Part shown: positions 47,070 to 56,110 of the stretch, piece by piece
Layout of the letters: every line of letters begins with the position of its first letter
Numbering within the stretch: the stretch's first letter is position 1
Origin: Zunongwangia atlantica 22II14-10F7
GTDB lineage: Bacteria; Bacteroidota; Bacteroidia; Flavobacteriales; Flavobacteriaceae
Assembly (NCBI RefSeq): GCF_002094855.1
Contig: NZ_ARYN01000003.1
Span: 62,001-126,000, forward strand
DNA length: 64,000 bases
Direction of reading: 5' to 3'
The notes under the pieces: generated by a model
What the model was told of the DNA's origin: nothing
Database searches by the model: none
What the model saw: the letters and a program-made list of their open reading frames with translations, nothing else
Program-made: the position numbers and the translations under genes

Positions 47070-47888
47070 TTATTTTGGTTGAAGTTCAATTGGATTATTT
47101 TGTTTTTTATGTCTCTTCCGGAATTTCCTTTTAGCTTCTTCTTCCTGCCCATCTTTCCAATGAATAGTTACACCGCCGTTGGTCATTGCAGTAAGTGGAT
47201 CTCTTTTATAATCACCACGAACCTGATCGAGATCTCGCTGAGAAACTTCTTTATAATCATCCAAATTCAATGTTTTAGACACTATTTTTTTTAACTCCTG
47301 AAATTCCATTATGCTAAAATGATAATGATTTTTAGTGTCTGAAATCTCCAAAATAAGTCCCGGCAAACCTCCAAATTTATAGGGACCGTCTAAAAATGGC
47401 AGCTCTGGCGAAAACCAGGCTTCGTAATTTCTGCCGGCAAACGAGCCTGAAGCTTTTTGAACTTTATATCCTAAGATCTCTTTGCTTTCTGACTGAATTT
47501 CCCAGTCGATGGGATTTAAAATCTGTTTATACTTCAGTTTATCCTTAAAAACCTTTTCGGCTAAAATAAGCTCGTTATCATTATAGTTTTTGAAGATCTT
47601 ATAGTGAAAATCGGTATCTGGAGTTAGACTTCTAATTCGATAAAATTCAGCCATTCTTTTATTTGAAGGATCTAAAGTTGCGGTTAAAGAATCTTCAACA
47701 GCCTTACCAAGACTTGAATATCTAGACACCCCTTCTCCTAAATAAAGTACAACAGTTTCAGATTTTATAGAATTCAAATCTATCGAATCTTCCTGATACT
47801 CCAATTGATATGTTGCTTTATAAGAATAATCCTGAGCATTAATACTTACGCCAAATAGATAAATAATAGAAAACAAGAGGTATCTCAT
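47070..47888 (-). CDS. GLPGLI family protein, copy 4
   Basis: A 272-residue secreted GLPGLI protein with a short signal peptide (MRYLLFSIIYLFGVSINAQ). Motif block: FAGRNYEAWFSPELPFLDG then PYKFGGLPGLILEISDTK. It ends QNNPIELQPK, two residues longer than the other tails. It belongs to the same subgroup as copies 3 and 6 (YQLEYQEDSIDLNSIKSE, SRYSSLGKAVEDSL). The final base of the preceding copy 5 stop codon neighbours its start region with a 1-bp overlap, a sign of translational coupling. Confidence 0.9.
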   Translation of the reverse strand: MRYLLFSIIYLFGVSINAQDYSYKATYQLEYQEDSIDLNSIKSETVVLYLGEGVSRYSSLGKAVEDSLTATLDPSNKRMAEFYRIRSLTPDTDFHYKIFKNYNDNELILAEKVFKDKLKYKQILNPIDWEIQSESKEILGYKVQKASGSFAGRNYEAWFSPELPFLDGPYKFGGLPGLILEISDTKNHYHFSIMEFQELKKIVSKTLNLDDYKEVSQRDLDQVRGDYKRDPLTAMTNGGVTIHWKDGQEEEAKRKFRKRHKKQNNPIELQPK

Positions 47889-48727
47889 TATTGTAATTCT
47901 ATGGGATTATTCTTTTTGGCTAACTTTTCATGCTGTTTTTTCAGATAATCCTTTTTATCATCTCCTACAATTTTAATACTTACCGTTTTACCACCCGCGC
48001 CCACATAATTATTTATATAACTAATTGGATCTTTTTGATAAGTTGCCAATAAATCCAGAAGTTCCTTTTTCTTAACCTCCTTATATCCTTCAGGAAAAAT
48101 CTGATATTCTAAAGGATCAGCTAATTCCTCAAAACCTGTGAATTCAAATATGTATTCAGCTTCTGTATCCTGGATTTCTAAGATCAAACCAGGTAGGCCA
48201 GCGAATTTATATGGCCCATCTGAAAGCGGAATCTCTGGAGTAAACCAGGCAGTATAATCTCTACCGGCAAAACTTGTTGTTGCTTTTTGCACCTGATATC
48301 CTGAAATTTCTTTGGCTTCAGTCTGTATCTCCCATTGTATTTTATCGATATCTTGTGAATAATACAATTTATCGTCCATCAGTTTAATTCCGTATCCCAG
48401 CTTATTTTCAGATTTATTTTTGAAGATCTTATACTTAAAATCGGTTTTAGAAGCTACCATTTTACTTTTCCACCTTTCAGATCCAATATCTGCAACATTT
48501 ACATTTACCGACATCGAATCTTTTAGTGCTGCTCCTCTACTTAAGAAAAGCGAGGATTCGTTATTGGCAAAAAGCCACATAATTTCAGATTTACTGGATT
48601 CCAAATCTGTAGAATCCAACTTATAAGTAAGTTTATAGCTCACCCGATAATTGAGTTCGTTTTGTGCCTGAAGCTGAAAAAAATTGAATACTAAAACGCC
48701 TAAAATGAAGATGATCTTATTACTCAT
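47888..48727 (-). CDS. GLPGLI family protein, copy 5 (operon leader)
   Basis: A 279-residue secreted GLPGLI protein; signal peptide MSNKIIFILGVLVFNFFQLQAQ. Motif block: FAGRDYTAWFTPEIPLSDG then PYKFAGLPGLILEIQDTE; tail KNNPIELQ. It is the first gene of the long operon that runs leftward through copies 4-1, the TonB-receptor-like gene, cutC and the small membrane protein. It is about 80% identical by eye, with no gaps, to copy 7 (52589-53428), and their upstream DNA is also alike, including an identical 32-bp element ~70 bp before each start. This points to a recent duplication that took the promoter along. Confidence 0.92.
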   Translation of the reverse strand: MSNKIIFILGVLVFNFFQLQAQNELNYRVSYKLTYKLDSTDLESSKSEIMWLFANNESSLFLSRGAALKDSMSVNVNVADIGSERWKSKMVASKTDFKYKIFKNKSENKLGYGIKLMDDKLYYSQDIDKIQWEIQTEAKEISGYQVQKATTSFAGRDYTAWFTPEIPLSDGPYKFAGLPGLILEIQDTEAEYIFEFTGFEELADPLEYQIFPEGYKEVKKKELLDLLATYQKDPISYINNYVGAGGKTVSIKIVGDDKKDYLKKQHEKLAKKNNPIELQ

Positions 48728-48796
48728 AGTGATAGTTGATTGATTTTTCCCTCACAATATCGAATATAAAACCGAAGCTCACAAGAAATGAACTAT

Positions 48797-48828
48797 TTTT
48801 TTAGTAATAAAACTAATTTAATAGTAAT
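48797..48828. repeat. Conserved upstream element of GLPGLI copy 5 (matches 53496-53527)
   Basis: This 32-bp stretch is identical to one upstream of copy 7. It contains tagtaat twice as a direct repeat, 20 bp apart (48802-48808 and 48822-48828), that is, on the same face of the helix after two turns. It lies ~70 bp upstream of the start codon and may be a regulator site or promoter part. The nearby gatagttgattgattt next to the start codon is also shared. Confidence 0.55.
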
Positions 48829-48949
48829 TTGAAATCCATAAGCTTAAAAAAACAACATTTATTTGAAGATGGATACAAGTTAAAGTTCTTTATAACTCTT
48901 ATAATTATATCCCTTTAGATTGTAAAGGATTTGAAATAAAATACTTAGG

Positions 48950-49732
48950 CTACTCTTTAATTTCAATAGGGTTGTTTCGCCTCTCGTACTTTTCGCTTAG
49001 CATTTTTCTAGTATCAGCTTCAACCTTTTTACTGCTAAAACCAAATTTTATTCCTGCATTTCTCATTGCGGCAATTGGATCACGATCATTATCGTCCCTA
49101 AATTGATCAAGTTCTTCCTGAGAAACCAATTTGTAATTATCCAAATTCAATGTTTTAGTCACCGGTTTTTCTAATTCCTGAAATTCAGTTAAGCTAAAAT
49201 GGTAATCATCTTTAAGATCTGATATCTCTAAAATAAGTCCAGGCAAACCATTAAACTTATAAGGACCATCTAAAAATGGAAGCTCTGGCGCAAACCAGGC
49301 TTCATAATTTCTACCGGCAAAAGAACCCGTTGCCTTCTGAACGGTGAAACCTAAAATTTCTTTGTTTTCTGGTTGAATCTCCCAGTCGATCGTTTTCAGA
49401 TCCTGATTGTATCTAAATTTATACCGACCAACCGTAATATTTTCAGTTAAAACAAGCTGGTTCTCCTTATAGTTTTTGTAGATCATATAATGAAACTCAG
49501 ATCCTTCACTACCTCCTATAGAATCTTCTATGGCTGTACCTAAACTAGAATATCGCGAATGTCCATCGCTTAAATAAAGCACAACGCTTTCAGATAATAT
49601 CGAATTCTCATCTGTAGAATCTTCCTGATATTCGAGATTGTAAGTCGCTTTATAGGAATATTGAATTTCGCTTTCCTGAGCATAAAATATCACAGAAAAG
49701 CACAAGAAAAAAGGCATCAGGATAGATTTCAT
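48950..49732 (-). CDS. GLPGLI family protein, copy 6
   Basis: A 260-residue secreted GLPGLI protein; signal peptide MKSILMPFFLCFSVIFYAQ. Motif block: FAGRNYEAWFAPELPFLDG then PYKFNGLPGLILEISDLK. The tail RNNPIEIKE is the one variant with Ile for Leu. It belongs to the copy 3/4 subgroup (YNLEYQEDSTDENSILSE, HSRYSSLGTAIEDSI) but lies outside the five-gene run, 222 bp upstream of copy 5 and 87 bp downstream of the GH2 gene. The shared strand and short spacing to GH2 allow co-transcription with it. No terminator is visible after its stop. Confidence 0.9.
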   Translation of the reverse strand: MKSILMPFFLCFSVIFYAQESEIQYSYKATYNLEYQEDSTDENSILSESVVLYLSDGHSRYSSLGTAIEDSIGGSEGSEFHYMIYKNYKENQLVLTENITVGRYKFRYNQDLKTIDWEIQPENKEILGFTVQKATGSFAGRNYEAWFAPELPFLDGPYKFNGLPGLILEISDLKDDYHFSLTEFQELEKPVTKTLNLDNYKLVSQEELDQFRDDNDRDPIAAMRNAGIKFGFSSKKVEADTRKMLSEKYERRNNPIEIKE

Positions 49733-49819
49733 AAAAAGAAATTTTATCTAAGATGCCTAAAAAAACCTTTACAAACAAAAATTCAACTAAAAAAGCAGTG
49801 CTGAATTTAATATATCAAG

Positions 49820-52450
49820 TTAATTAACTGGTATTATCATTCTATCTGTATTCCAGCCTTCTATAGAAATTTGAAGATCTTCCACTTCATTTTGCGGTGC
49901 TTCTAACACAATCTCTTTTGTTGCTCCGGGAATGATAGAGAAATAGTTTTCATCATAAAAAGTTGGTAAAATTCTTTCTCCACTCTCTACACTTTCTAAA
50001 GAAATTCGGTTAAAGAACGAAACAGTATTTTGTTCAGGATTGGTGATTTTAAGCTTAAATTTATTTTTAGCAACTTTTTCAACTTCAGCTTCAACTTTAG
50101 TTTTTGCTAAATTCTGTAATCCGGAATATGTGCCTGTACTGTCCGGAATCCAATAGAAATTCTCATCTAAAACTTCCTGATCCTGATTCTTAAGATCCAA
50201 TTTTAAAAACAGTCCTTCTTTAGCAGCTAACGTATCAATTTGCTTTTTTAGGGACAATATTTTTTTTGTACTCGAAGCTTCGATATAAGCAAATACCTGG
50301 GTTACCGGCTTTTCATTCCCCTTCATATCGTACAATTTTATTCCTAACATAAGATCGTACTGGGCTTTAAAACCATTGTTTACTAGATACACATCGCCAG
50401 TTGTTGTATTATACATAACATGCAAAGGCTTACTCCCTTCGCGAAGTCCAAATAAACAGGCGTTAGGATCTAAATAATAATCGTACATCTGGCCGCGTAA
50501 TGCGGTCCACGGATTTTGGGTTTTCCAGATGATCGACCCTGTATACCAATCCCACATATGCGAACTAAAACCTTCCATTAACGCACGGTATTGATTATAA
50601 TTTACCAGCTGTGCTTTCGATGCAAAATCGGTCATATTTTCTGGCGTTCCATAAGCTTCTAAAGAATTTCCATAATCGATGTATTTATGATACGTCCAAA
50701 CTGGATCCTTCACGGCTTCTGTTCCTTCATATTCTACCGGAACGGTATAATTTTCTTTTGGGAGAAAACGCTTTAAACTTACCTCATCCCCTACACCAAC
50801 AGAGCCAACTTCAGAATTAAAAGGCCAGGTACGCTCTTCCCAAAAAGTCGAAATATCCTGAATTCCGTAAGGGCCATCACCATTTCCGCCTTTAAAATTA
50901 TACGACATTTCATCTGAATTTGAATAATCGATAAACCAGCGTGTCCCATCTAATTCTGGTAGAATTTCATCTTTCATCGCATGTAAAATATCCTGTGGTG
51001 GAGTGATCTCGTTCCCACCGCACCAGATAGCAAGTGAAGGATAATTACGCAGCATTTTTACAGCATCTGCAGCAGATTCGATAAACAATTCGTGATCGTC
51101 TGGATATTGCCTGCGCGTCCATTGATCGTCTTTTTTCTTAGGATCTACCCATCGACCATTACAATCACCAGACATCCAAAAATCCTGGATCACCAGCATC
51201 CCATATTTATCACAGGCTTCGTAAAACTCTGGTCTTTCTGGTAAAGCACCACCCCAAATTCTTATAAGGTTTAAATTCATATCACGGTGAAAACGAATCT
51301 CGGCATCATAACGCTCTTTAGTAAAACGAAGCATCGCATCTGAGATGATCCAGTTTCCTCCCTTTATAAAAATAGGCTGCCCGTTAACGAATATCTGTTT
51401 ACTACGTGTGTGCGAATTCCATTCGGTTTGGATTTCACGGATTCCTACTTTTAAAGTTTCTCTATCTGAAATTTTATTTTTTATGCTGAATTGAACTTCG
51501 GCGTCGTATAAATTTTGCTCGCCATAACCTGAAGGCCACCAAAGTTTTGGTTCTTCAATTTCGAATTCTGGAAGTGCTACCAACATTTCAGCATTCGCTG
51601 CCAGACTTACCTCCTTTTCGATGTTTTTACCTGCAATTTTAAAAGATAAAGTTCCTTCAACTTTTTTTGAAGTTGGGTTTTCAACTTCCGCAGTCAAAGA
51701 AATTTTCGCCGGTTCCTGCTTTTCTCCCGGAAGTCGCTTTCCAGAAACTTTGGTCACCACATGCGGATTTTTAAGATTTACCGCACCGGTTTTTTCGATA
51801 ATTACCTTATCCCAAATCCCGGTATTTCGATCGCGAATGGGTTGGATCCAATCCCAGCCGGCTACATATTGATGGGCCACGCCACGTGCAATTGTACCAT
51901 CGCCACCCTGACCTCCATTTGGATTCCCAACATGTGGTGCCGGATAAACAATTACTGCAAGACGATTTTTGCCATTTTTGGCAAGGAATTTTGTGATATT
52001 AAAACGCTTCCTAAGAAACATTCCTTTGTATTCTTTCTGGTTGACTTTCTTACCATTTAGAAAAATATCTACACTGTAGTTTATTCCACGGAAATTAAGC
52101 CAAATCTGCTCATCTTTCTTGACTTTTTCCTCAAAGTCTTTTACAAACCAATACGTATAATAATCGCGACCAACATCGTAGATATCTGGAATTTCACCAT
52201 TATTCATCCCGAAAAATGGGTCGGGAATTTCACCATTATTCAGTTGCGTGGTAAGCACCGTACCGGGAACTGTGGCATTTTTCCAGTTTTCTACGGAAAA
52301 AGATGTATTTGAAAGTTCTTCGCCACTAGATGTTACATCTGCTATAGGCAGTGTTTTCCACCCCGTATTAAGCTCATAATTTTGCTGAGAAAATCCTAAG
52401 AAGTGTATAAAGCTGAAAACAATTAAAACAAGACTGTATTTTTTGCGCAT
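49820..52450 (-). CDS. GH2 beta-mannosidase-like glycoside hydrolase
   Basis: An 876-residue secreted GH2 enzyme, with signal peptide MRKKYSLVLIVFSFIHFLGFSQ. The start at 52450 is chosen over a codon 22 residues upstream because it begins the signal peptide. Domains: galactose-binding-like N-terminal sandwich (about 25-210), immunoglobulin-like domain (about 230-340), TIM barrel (about 350-640) and C-terminal sandwiches. The acid/base is Glu in WCGGNEI (about 481) and the nucleophile Glu in FNSEVGS (about 547). The IRIWGGA and QDFWMSGDCNG stretches fit beta-mannosidases better than beta-galactosidases. It removes terminal beta-linked sugars, probably mannose. It stands among GLPGLI genes. Confidence 0.85.
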   Translation of the reverse strand: MRKKYSLVLIVFSFIHFLGFSQQNYELNTGWKTLPIADVTSSGEELSNTSFSVENWKNATVPGTVLTTQLNNGEIPDPFFGMNNGEIPDIYDVGRDYYTYWFVKDFEEKVKKDEQIWLNFRGINYSVDIFLNGKKVNQKEYKGMFLRKRFNITKFLAKNGKNRLAVIVYPAPHVGNPNGGQGGDGTIARGVAHQYVAGWDWIQPIRDRNTGIWDKVIIEKTGAVNLKNPHVVTKVSGKRLPGEKQEPAKISLTAEVENPTSKKVEGTLSFKIAGKNIEKEVSLAANAEMLVALPEFEIEEPKLWWPSGYGEQNLYDAEVQFSIKNKISDRETLKVGIREIQTEWNSHTRSKQIFVNGQPIFIKGGNWIISDAMLRFTKERYDAEIRFHRDMNLNLIRIWGGALPERPEFYEACDKYGMLVIQDFWMSGDCNGRWVDPKKKDDQWTRRQYPDDHELFIESAADAVKMLRNYPSLAIWCGGNEITPPQDILHAMKDEILPELDGTRWFIDYSNSDEMSYNFKGGNGDGPYGIQDISTFWEERTWPFNSEVGSVGVGDEVSLKRFLPKENYTVPVEYEGTEAVKDPVWTYHKYIDYGNSLEAYGTPENMTDFASKAQLVNYNQYRALMEGFSSHMWDWYTGSIIWKTQNPWTALRGQMYDYYLDPNACLFGLREGSKPLHVMYNTTTGDVYLVNNGFKAQYDLMLGIKLYDMKGNEKPVTQVFAYIEASSTKKILSLKKQIDTLAAKEGLFLKLDLKNQDQEVLDENFYWIPDSTGTYSGLQNLAKTKVEAEVEKVAKNKFKLKITNPEQNTVSFFNRISLESVESGERILPTFYDENYFSIIPGATKEIVLEAPQNEVEDLQISIEGWNTDRMIIPVN

Positions 52451-52588
52451 ATCGGTGAATGTTTTGGAAGTTTGAAAATCCTTAATAAATCGAATTTTAT
52501 AAACTTTTTTCGACAAACAACCCGTGAGTATTGCTAAATGAATCTTAATAATTTAAGAAAACCATATAGTTAAAACTCAAAAAAACAA

Positions 52589-53428
52589 TTATTCCAGTTC
52601 AATAGGATTATTCTTTTTGGCCAATTGCGCACGATGTTTTTTTAAATAATCTTTTTTATCATCGCCTTCCAAACCAATTCTAATTGTCTTACCGCCTTCG
52701 CCTACATAATTATTTACATAACTTATGGGATCGCTTTCATAAGTTTCTAGTAACTCTAGAAGTTCTTTTTTCTTGATTTCTTTATATTTCTCCGGAAAGA
52801 TTTCATATTCTAAAGGTTTAGAAAGTTCTTCAAACCATGCGAATTCAAAAACATATTCAGCTTCGTTATCCTGCATTTCTAAGATCAAACCTGGTAAGCC
52901 TGCAAATTTATACGGCCCATCAGTAAGTGGAATTTCGGGAGAAAACCAGGCAATATAATCTCTCCCGGCAAACCTTGTTGTTGCTTTTTGTGCCTGGTAT
53001 CCTGCAATCTCTTTAACTTCGGTCTGTATCTCCCATTTTATTTGATCTATTTCTTCTGTATAATACAGCTTATCAGCTATTAACTTAATTCCGTAGCCAA
53101 CTTTATTATTTGCTTTATTTTTAAATACCCTGTATCTAAATTCTGTTTTAGCAGCTTCCATTTTACTTTTCCACCTTTCAGAACCAATATCCGCAGCATT
53201 TACGCTTACAGACATAGAATCTTTTAAAGCAGCGCCTCTACTCAAAAATAAAGAGGATTCATTATTAGCGAAAAGCCACATGATTTCAGATTTACTGGAT
53301 TCCAGATCTGTAGAATCCAACTTATATGTAAGTTTATAACTGACCCGATAATTGAATTTATTTTGAGCCTGAAGCTGAAAAAAATTGAATGCCAAAACGC
53401 CTAAAATGAAGATGATCTTATTTCTCAT
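52589..53428 (-). CDS. GLPGLI family protein, copy 7
   Basis: A 279-residue secreted GLPGLI protein; signal peptide MRNKIIFILGVLAFNFFQLQAQ. Motif block: FAGRDYIAWFSPEIPLTDG then PYKFAGLPGLILEMQDNE; tail KNNPIELE. It aligns to copy 5 end to end without gaps (about 80% identity by eye; residues ~28-75 nearly identical), although copy 6 and the GH2 gene lie between them. It is followed by GH2 on the same strand with a 138-bp gap, and is divergent from the SLC13 transporter, with which it shares a 158-bp control region. Confidence 0.92.
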   Translation of the reverse strand: MRNKIIFILGVLAFNFFQLQAQNKFNYRVSYKLTYKLDSTDLESSKSEIMWLFANNESSLFLSRGAALKDSMSVSVNAADIGSERWKSKMEAAKTEFRYRVFKNKANNKVGYGIKLIADKLYYTEEIDQIKWEIQTEVKEIAGYQAQKATTRFAGRDYIAWFSPEIPLTDGPYKFAGLPGLILEMQDNEAEYVFEFAWFEELSKPLEYEIFPEKYKEIKKKELLELLETYESDPISYVNNYVGEGGKTIRIGLEGDDKKDYLKKHRAQLAKKNNPIELE

Positions 53429-53495
53429 AATGATAGTTGATTGATTTATGTCACAATATCTAATATAAAAACCAACAAAACAAGAATTAAACTAC

Positions 53496-53527
53496 TTTTT
53501 TAGTAATAAAACTAATTTAATAGTAAT
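53496..53527. repeat. Conserved upstream element of GLPGLI copy 7 (matches 48797-48828)
   Basis: Identical over 32 bp to the element before copy 5, with the same two tagtaat repeats 20 bp apart (53501-53507 and 53521-53527). Here it lies between divergent genes, 60 bp before the SLC13 transporter start, so it could also influence that gene. Confidence 0.55.
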
Positions 53528-53586
53528 AAATAGAATTACCGAATTGTGGAGAAAATATTTATCTTCCCATAGATAATAAATTATAA

Positions 53587-55065
53587 ATGAATAACAGTCT
53601 TAAACGCATCATCTTAATTGCAGGCCCATTAATTTTTACAATATTTCAGTTTTTACAACCACCAGAAGGAATGACACCTGAAGCTTTTGATGTGTTAGCC
53701 GTAACCCTCTGGATGGCGATTTGGTGGGTTACCGAAATTATCCCAATTGCAGCGACTGCCCTATTGCCTATTGTTCTTTTTCCCTTAAGTGGCGCTCTAG
53801 AGATAGGTGTAACTACTGCCTCTTACGGCCATAAATATGTATTTCTATACATGGGCGGATTTTTTATTGCCGTAGCCATCGAAAAATGGAATTTACATCG
53901 CCGTATTGCCCTTAATATTATCAATTTAATTGGCACTAATATTAAATTGATCATTCTAGGTTTTATGGTAGCCACCGCATTTTTATCGATGTGGATCTCT
54001 AACACCGCAACCTCTGTAATGATGCTCCCTATTGGGACAGCCATTATCCTACAACTAAAGGATAATCCTCAAACCAGTGAAGACGAAAATAAAACCTTCG
54101 GAAAAGCACTAATGTTAGCTATTGCTTATAGTGCTTCTATTGGCGGAATTGGAACTTTAATTGGTACACCGCCAAACCTTGTTTTTGCCGGAATTGTTGA
54201 AGAATTATACGGTATCGAAATTAGCTTTGTAAAATGGGCGCTTTTAGGAATGCCTATTTCCATTCTTCTTTTAATCTTTTGCTGGAAGTATATCACCAGT
54301 ATTGCATTTAAATTCAGACAAAAAGAATTTCCCGGTGGAAAAACCGAAATTAAAAGATTACTTGACGAACTAGGAAAAATAAGTCTTCAGGAAAAACGTG
54401 TATTGATCGTATTTGTGCTCACCGCACTTTGCTGGATTACTCGTTCTTTTTTTCTAGAAAAGTTCTTACCAAATATAGACGATACGATTATTGCTATGTT
54501 GGCAGGAATCGCCTTATTTTTAATTCCTTCTGGGAAAAATAAAGAAAAACAAAAACGCCTGTTAAGCTGGGAAGAAGCCGTTAAAATTCCCTGGGGAATT
54601 ATATTACTTTTTGGTGGAGGAATGGCGTTAGCCAGAGCGTTTAATGATACCGGATTAGCAAACTGGATTGGTGAGCAGTTAGTGAATCTGGAAAATTTAC
54701 CGCTATTTTTATTGATTTTGATCCTGGTAGCTTCTGTCAATTTCTTAACTGAAGTAACCTCTAACCTGGCAACCACAGCCATGTTATTACCAATATTGGC
54801 ACCTATGGCGCTTGCTTTACATTTGCATCCATACTTCTTAATGGTTGCAGCAACATTAGCCGCCAGCTGCGCTTTTATGCTTCCGGTTGCGACACCTCCA
54901 AATGCCGTGGTGTTTGGATCTGGCTATCTAAAAATCGCAGACATGATGAAGACAGGCTTTTGGTTAAATATTCTTTCTATATTAATAATTAGCCTAATTA
55001 TCTATTTTGGTTTACCTCTTATCTGGGACTTTGATCCTTATACCATCCCTAAAGTTTTTAAATAA
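53587..55065 (+). CDS. SLC13/DASS-family sodium:carboxylate symporter
   Basis: A 492-residue inner membrane transporter with about eleven transmembrane helices. Both Ser-Asn-Thr-type signatures of the DASS family are present: SNTATSVMMLP (about 138-148) and SNLATTAMLLP (about 394-404), each with its downstream partner (GTLIGTPPNLVFAG and ATPPNAVVFGSG). These form the sodium and carboxylate sites, so the likely substrate is a C4-dicarboxylate or related acid such as succinate. It is the only plus-strand gene between 41 and 64 kb. It diverges from GLPGLI copy 7 and abuts the sialidase-like gene tail-to-tail with no gap. Confidence 0.92.
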   Translation: MNNSLKRIILIAGPLIFTIFQFLQPPEGMTPEAFDVLAVTLWMAIWWVTEIIPIAATALLPIVLFPLSGALEIGVTTASYGHKYVFLYMGGFFIAVAIEKWNLHRRIALNIINLIGTNIKLIILGFMVATAFLSMWISNTATSVMMLPIGTAIILQLKDNPQTSEDENKTFGKALMLAIAYSASIGGIGTLIGTPPNLVFAGIVEELYGIEISFVKWALLGMPISILLLIFCWKYITSIAFKFRQKEFPGGKTEIKRLLDELGKISLQEKRVLIVFVLTALCWITRSFFLEKFLPNIDDTIIAMLAGIALFLIPSGKNKEKQKRLLSWEEAVKIPWGIILLFGGGMALARAFNDTGLANWIGEQLVNLENLPLFLLILILVASVNFLTEVTSNLATTAMLLPILAPMALALHLHPYFLMVAATLAASCAFMLPVATPPNAVVFGSGYLKIADMMKTGFWLNILSILIISLIIYFGLPLIWDFDPYTIPKVFK

Positions 55066-56103
55066 TTAATTAGATAACTTCAATCTAAAATATTTGATTT
55101 TTTTACGGTCGTATGTATAGGTGATATGAATTTCGCCGTTTTCAGCCTGAATTATTGCCGGGTAACTAAACTCACCTTCTTGCTGATTTTCGAGTTTTAA
55201 AACGTCGTGCCAATGTTCGGCATTTTCAGAATATGCTAAATTCAGTTTACTTCTACCATCCCACCAGTCGTCTCCACTGGCCATGGGATTATAAACCATT
55301 AAAAATCCGCCGTTTTTTAAACTAACAGCATCGATTCCGGAGTTTGGGTTTGCAAGTTCTGAGGCGCTAAAATCACTCCAGGTTTCGCCATTATCTTTGC
55401 TGAAACTTTCTAAAACTACATCCTGATCACTTCTAAAAAAAGCTTTTAAATCGCCATTTTTAAGCTGAACAATGGTAGGCTGAATTACTTTATATTCTGA
55501 ATCCTGATTCACCTTAATTTTGCGCCAGTTGTTACCAAGATCATCTGAAATTTCCATGTGAGCATGCCAAATTTCGCCATCCTGAAGTTCTACGCTAGAC
55601 GGACTCACAATTCGGCCATTTTCTAACTGAATTGGCTTGTTTTTTATTGGTCCTAAAATACCTTCTGGTAATAATTTTTTATCGCTCCAGGTTTCGCCAT
55701 TATTTGTTGAAGTTTTATAAGCGCCCCACCAGGTTGAAGGTGAAGGTCCAATTTTGTAAAATAAAAAGAGTTTATTTTCAGTATTAAAAAGCACAGGATT
55801 CCAAGTTGGGTAACTTAGCGTATCATTTTGGAAACCAGTGGCTACTTTTTTAGGAGAAGACCAACCATTCTTGCTTTTTTTACTGGTATAAATGCTAACA
55901 TCTGGATGTCTTTCGTGCGTACCACCAAACCAGGCGGCAATGAGATCTCCATTGTCTAATTCTTCGATCGTAGAAGCATGCGCACTTGGAAAGTTAGCTT
56001 CAGTATAAATAAAACCCGACTCTAAAACTTCGAATTTCAGCTTTTGCTGAGCGATTAATTTCAGACTAAAAAACATAACTAAAACAACGAATCTTGACCT
56101 CAT
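55066..56103 (-). CDS. Secreted sialidase-fold (BNR) protein
   Basis: A 345-residue protein with signal peptide MRSRFVVLVMFFSLKLIAQ and a six-bladed propeller with Asp-box repeats: STNNGETW (about 129-136), SDDLGNNW (about 184-191), SKDNGETW (about 234-241) and a weak SENAEHW. The FPSAHASTIEEL and GDLIAAWFGG stretches mark the BNR_2 type sialidase-like family. The FRIP motif of classical sialidases is absent, so the substrate may not be sialic acid. It is the last gene of the glycan locus, separated from GH35 by two terminators. It ends directly against the transporter gene. Confidence 0.78.
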   Translation of the reverse strand: MRSRFVVLVMFFSLKLIAQQKLKFEVLESGFIYTEANFPSAHASTIEELDNGDLIAAWFGGTHERHPDVSIYTSKKSKNGWSSPKKVATGFQNDTLSYPTWNPVLFNTENKLFLFYKIGPSPSTWWGAYKTSTNNGETWSDKKLLPEGILGPIKNKPIQLENGRIVSPSSVELQDGEIWHAHMEISDDLGNNWRKIKVNQDSEYKVIQPTIVQLKNGDLKAFFRSDQDVVLESFSKDNGETWSDFSASELANPNSGIDAVSLKNGGFLMVYNPMASGDDWWDGRSKLNLAYSENAEHWHDVLKLENQQEGEFSYPAIIQAENGEIHITYTYDRKKIKYFRLKLSN

Positions 56104-56110
56104 AATGTAG

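Noticed and set aside
44587-53428. GLPGLI row as a phase-variable or recombining cassette array
   Set aside because: Genes all have the same orientation, separate starts and no invertible repeats, recombinase or shared recombination sites; simple duplication explains it.
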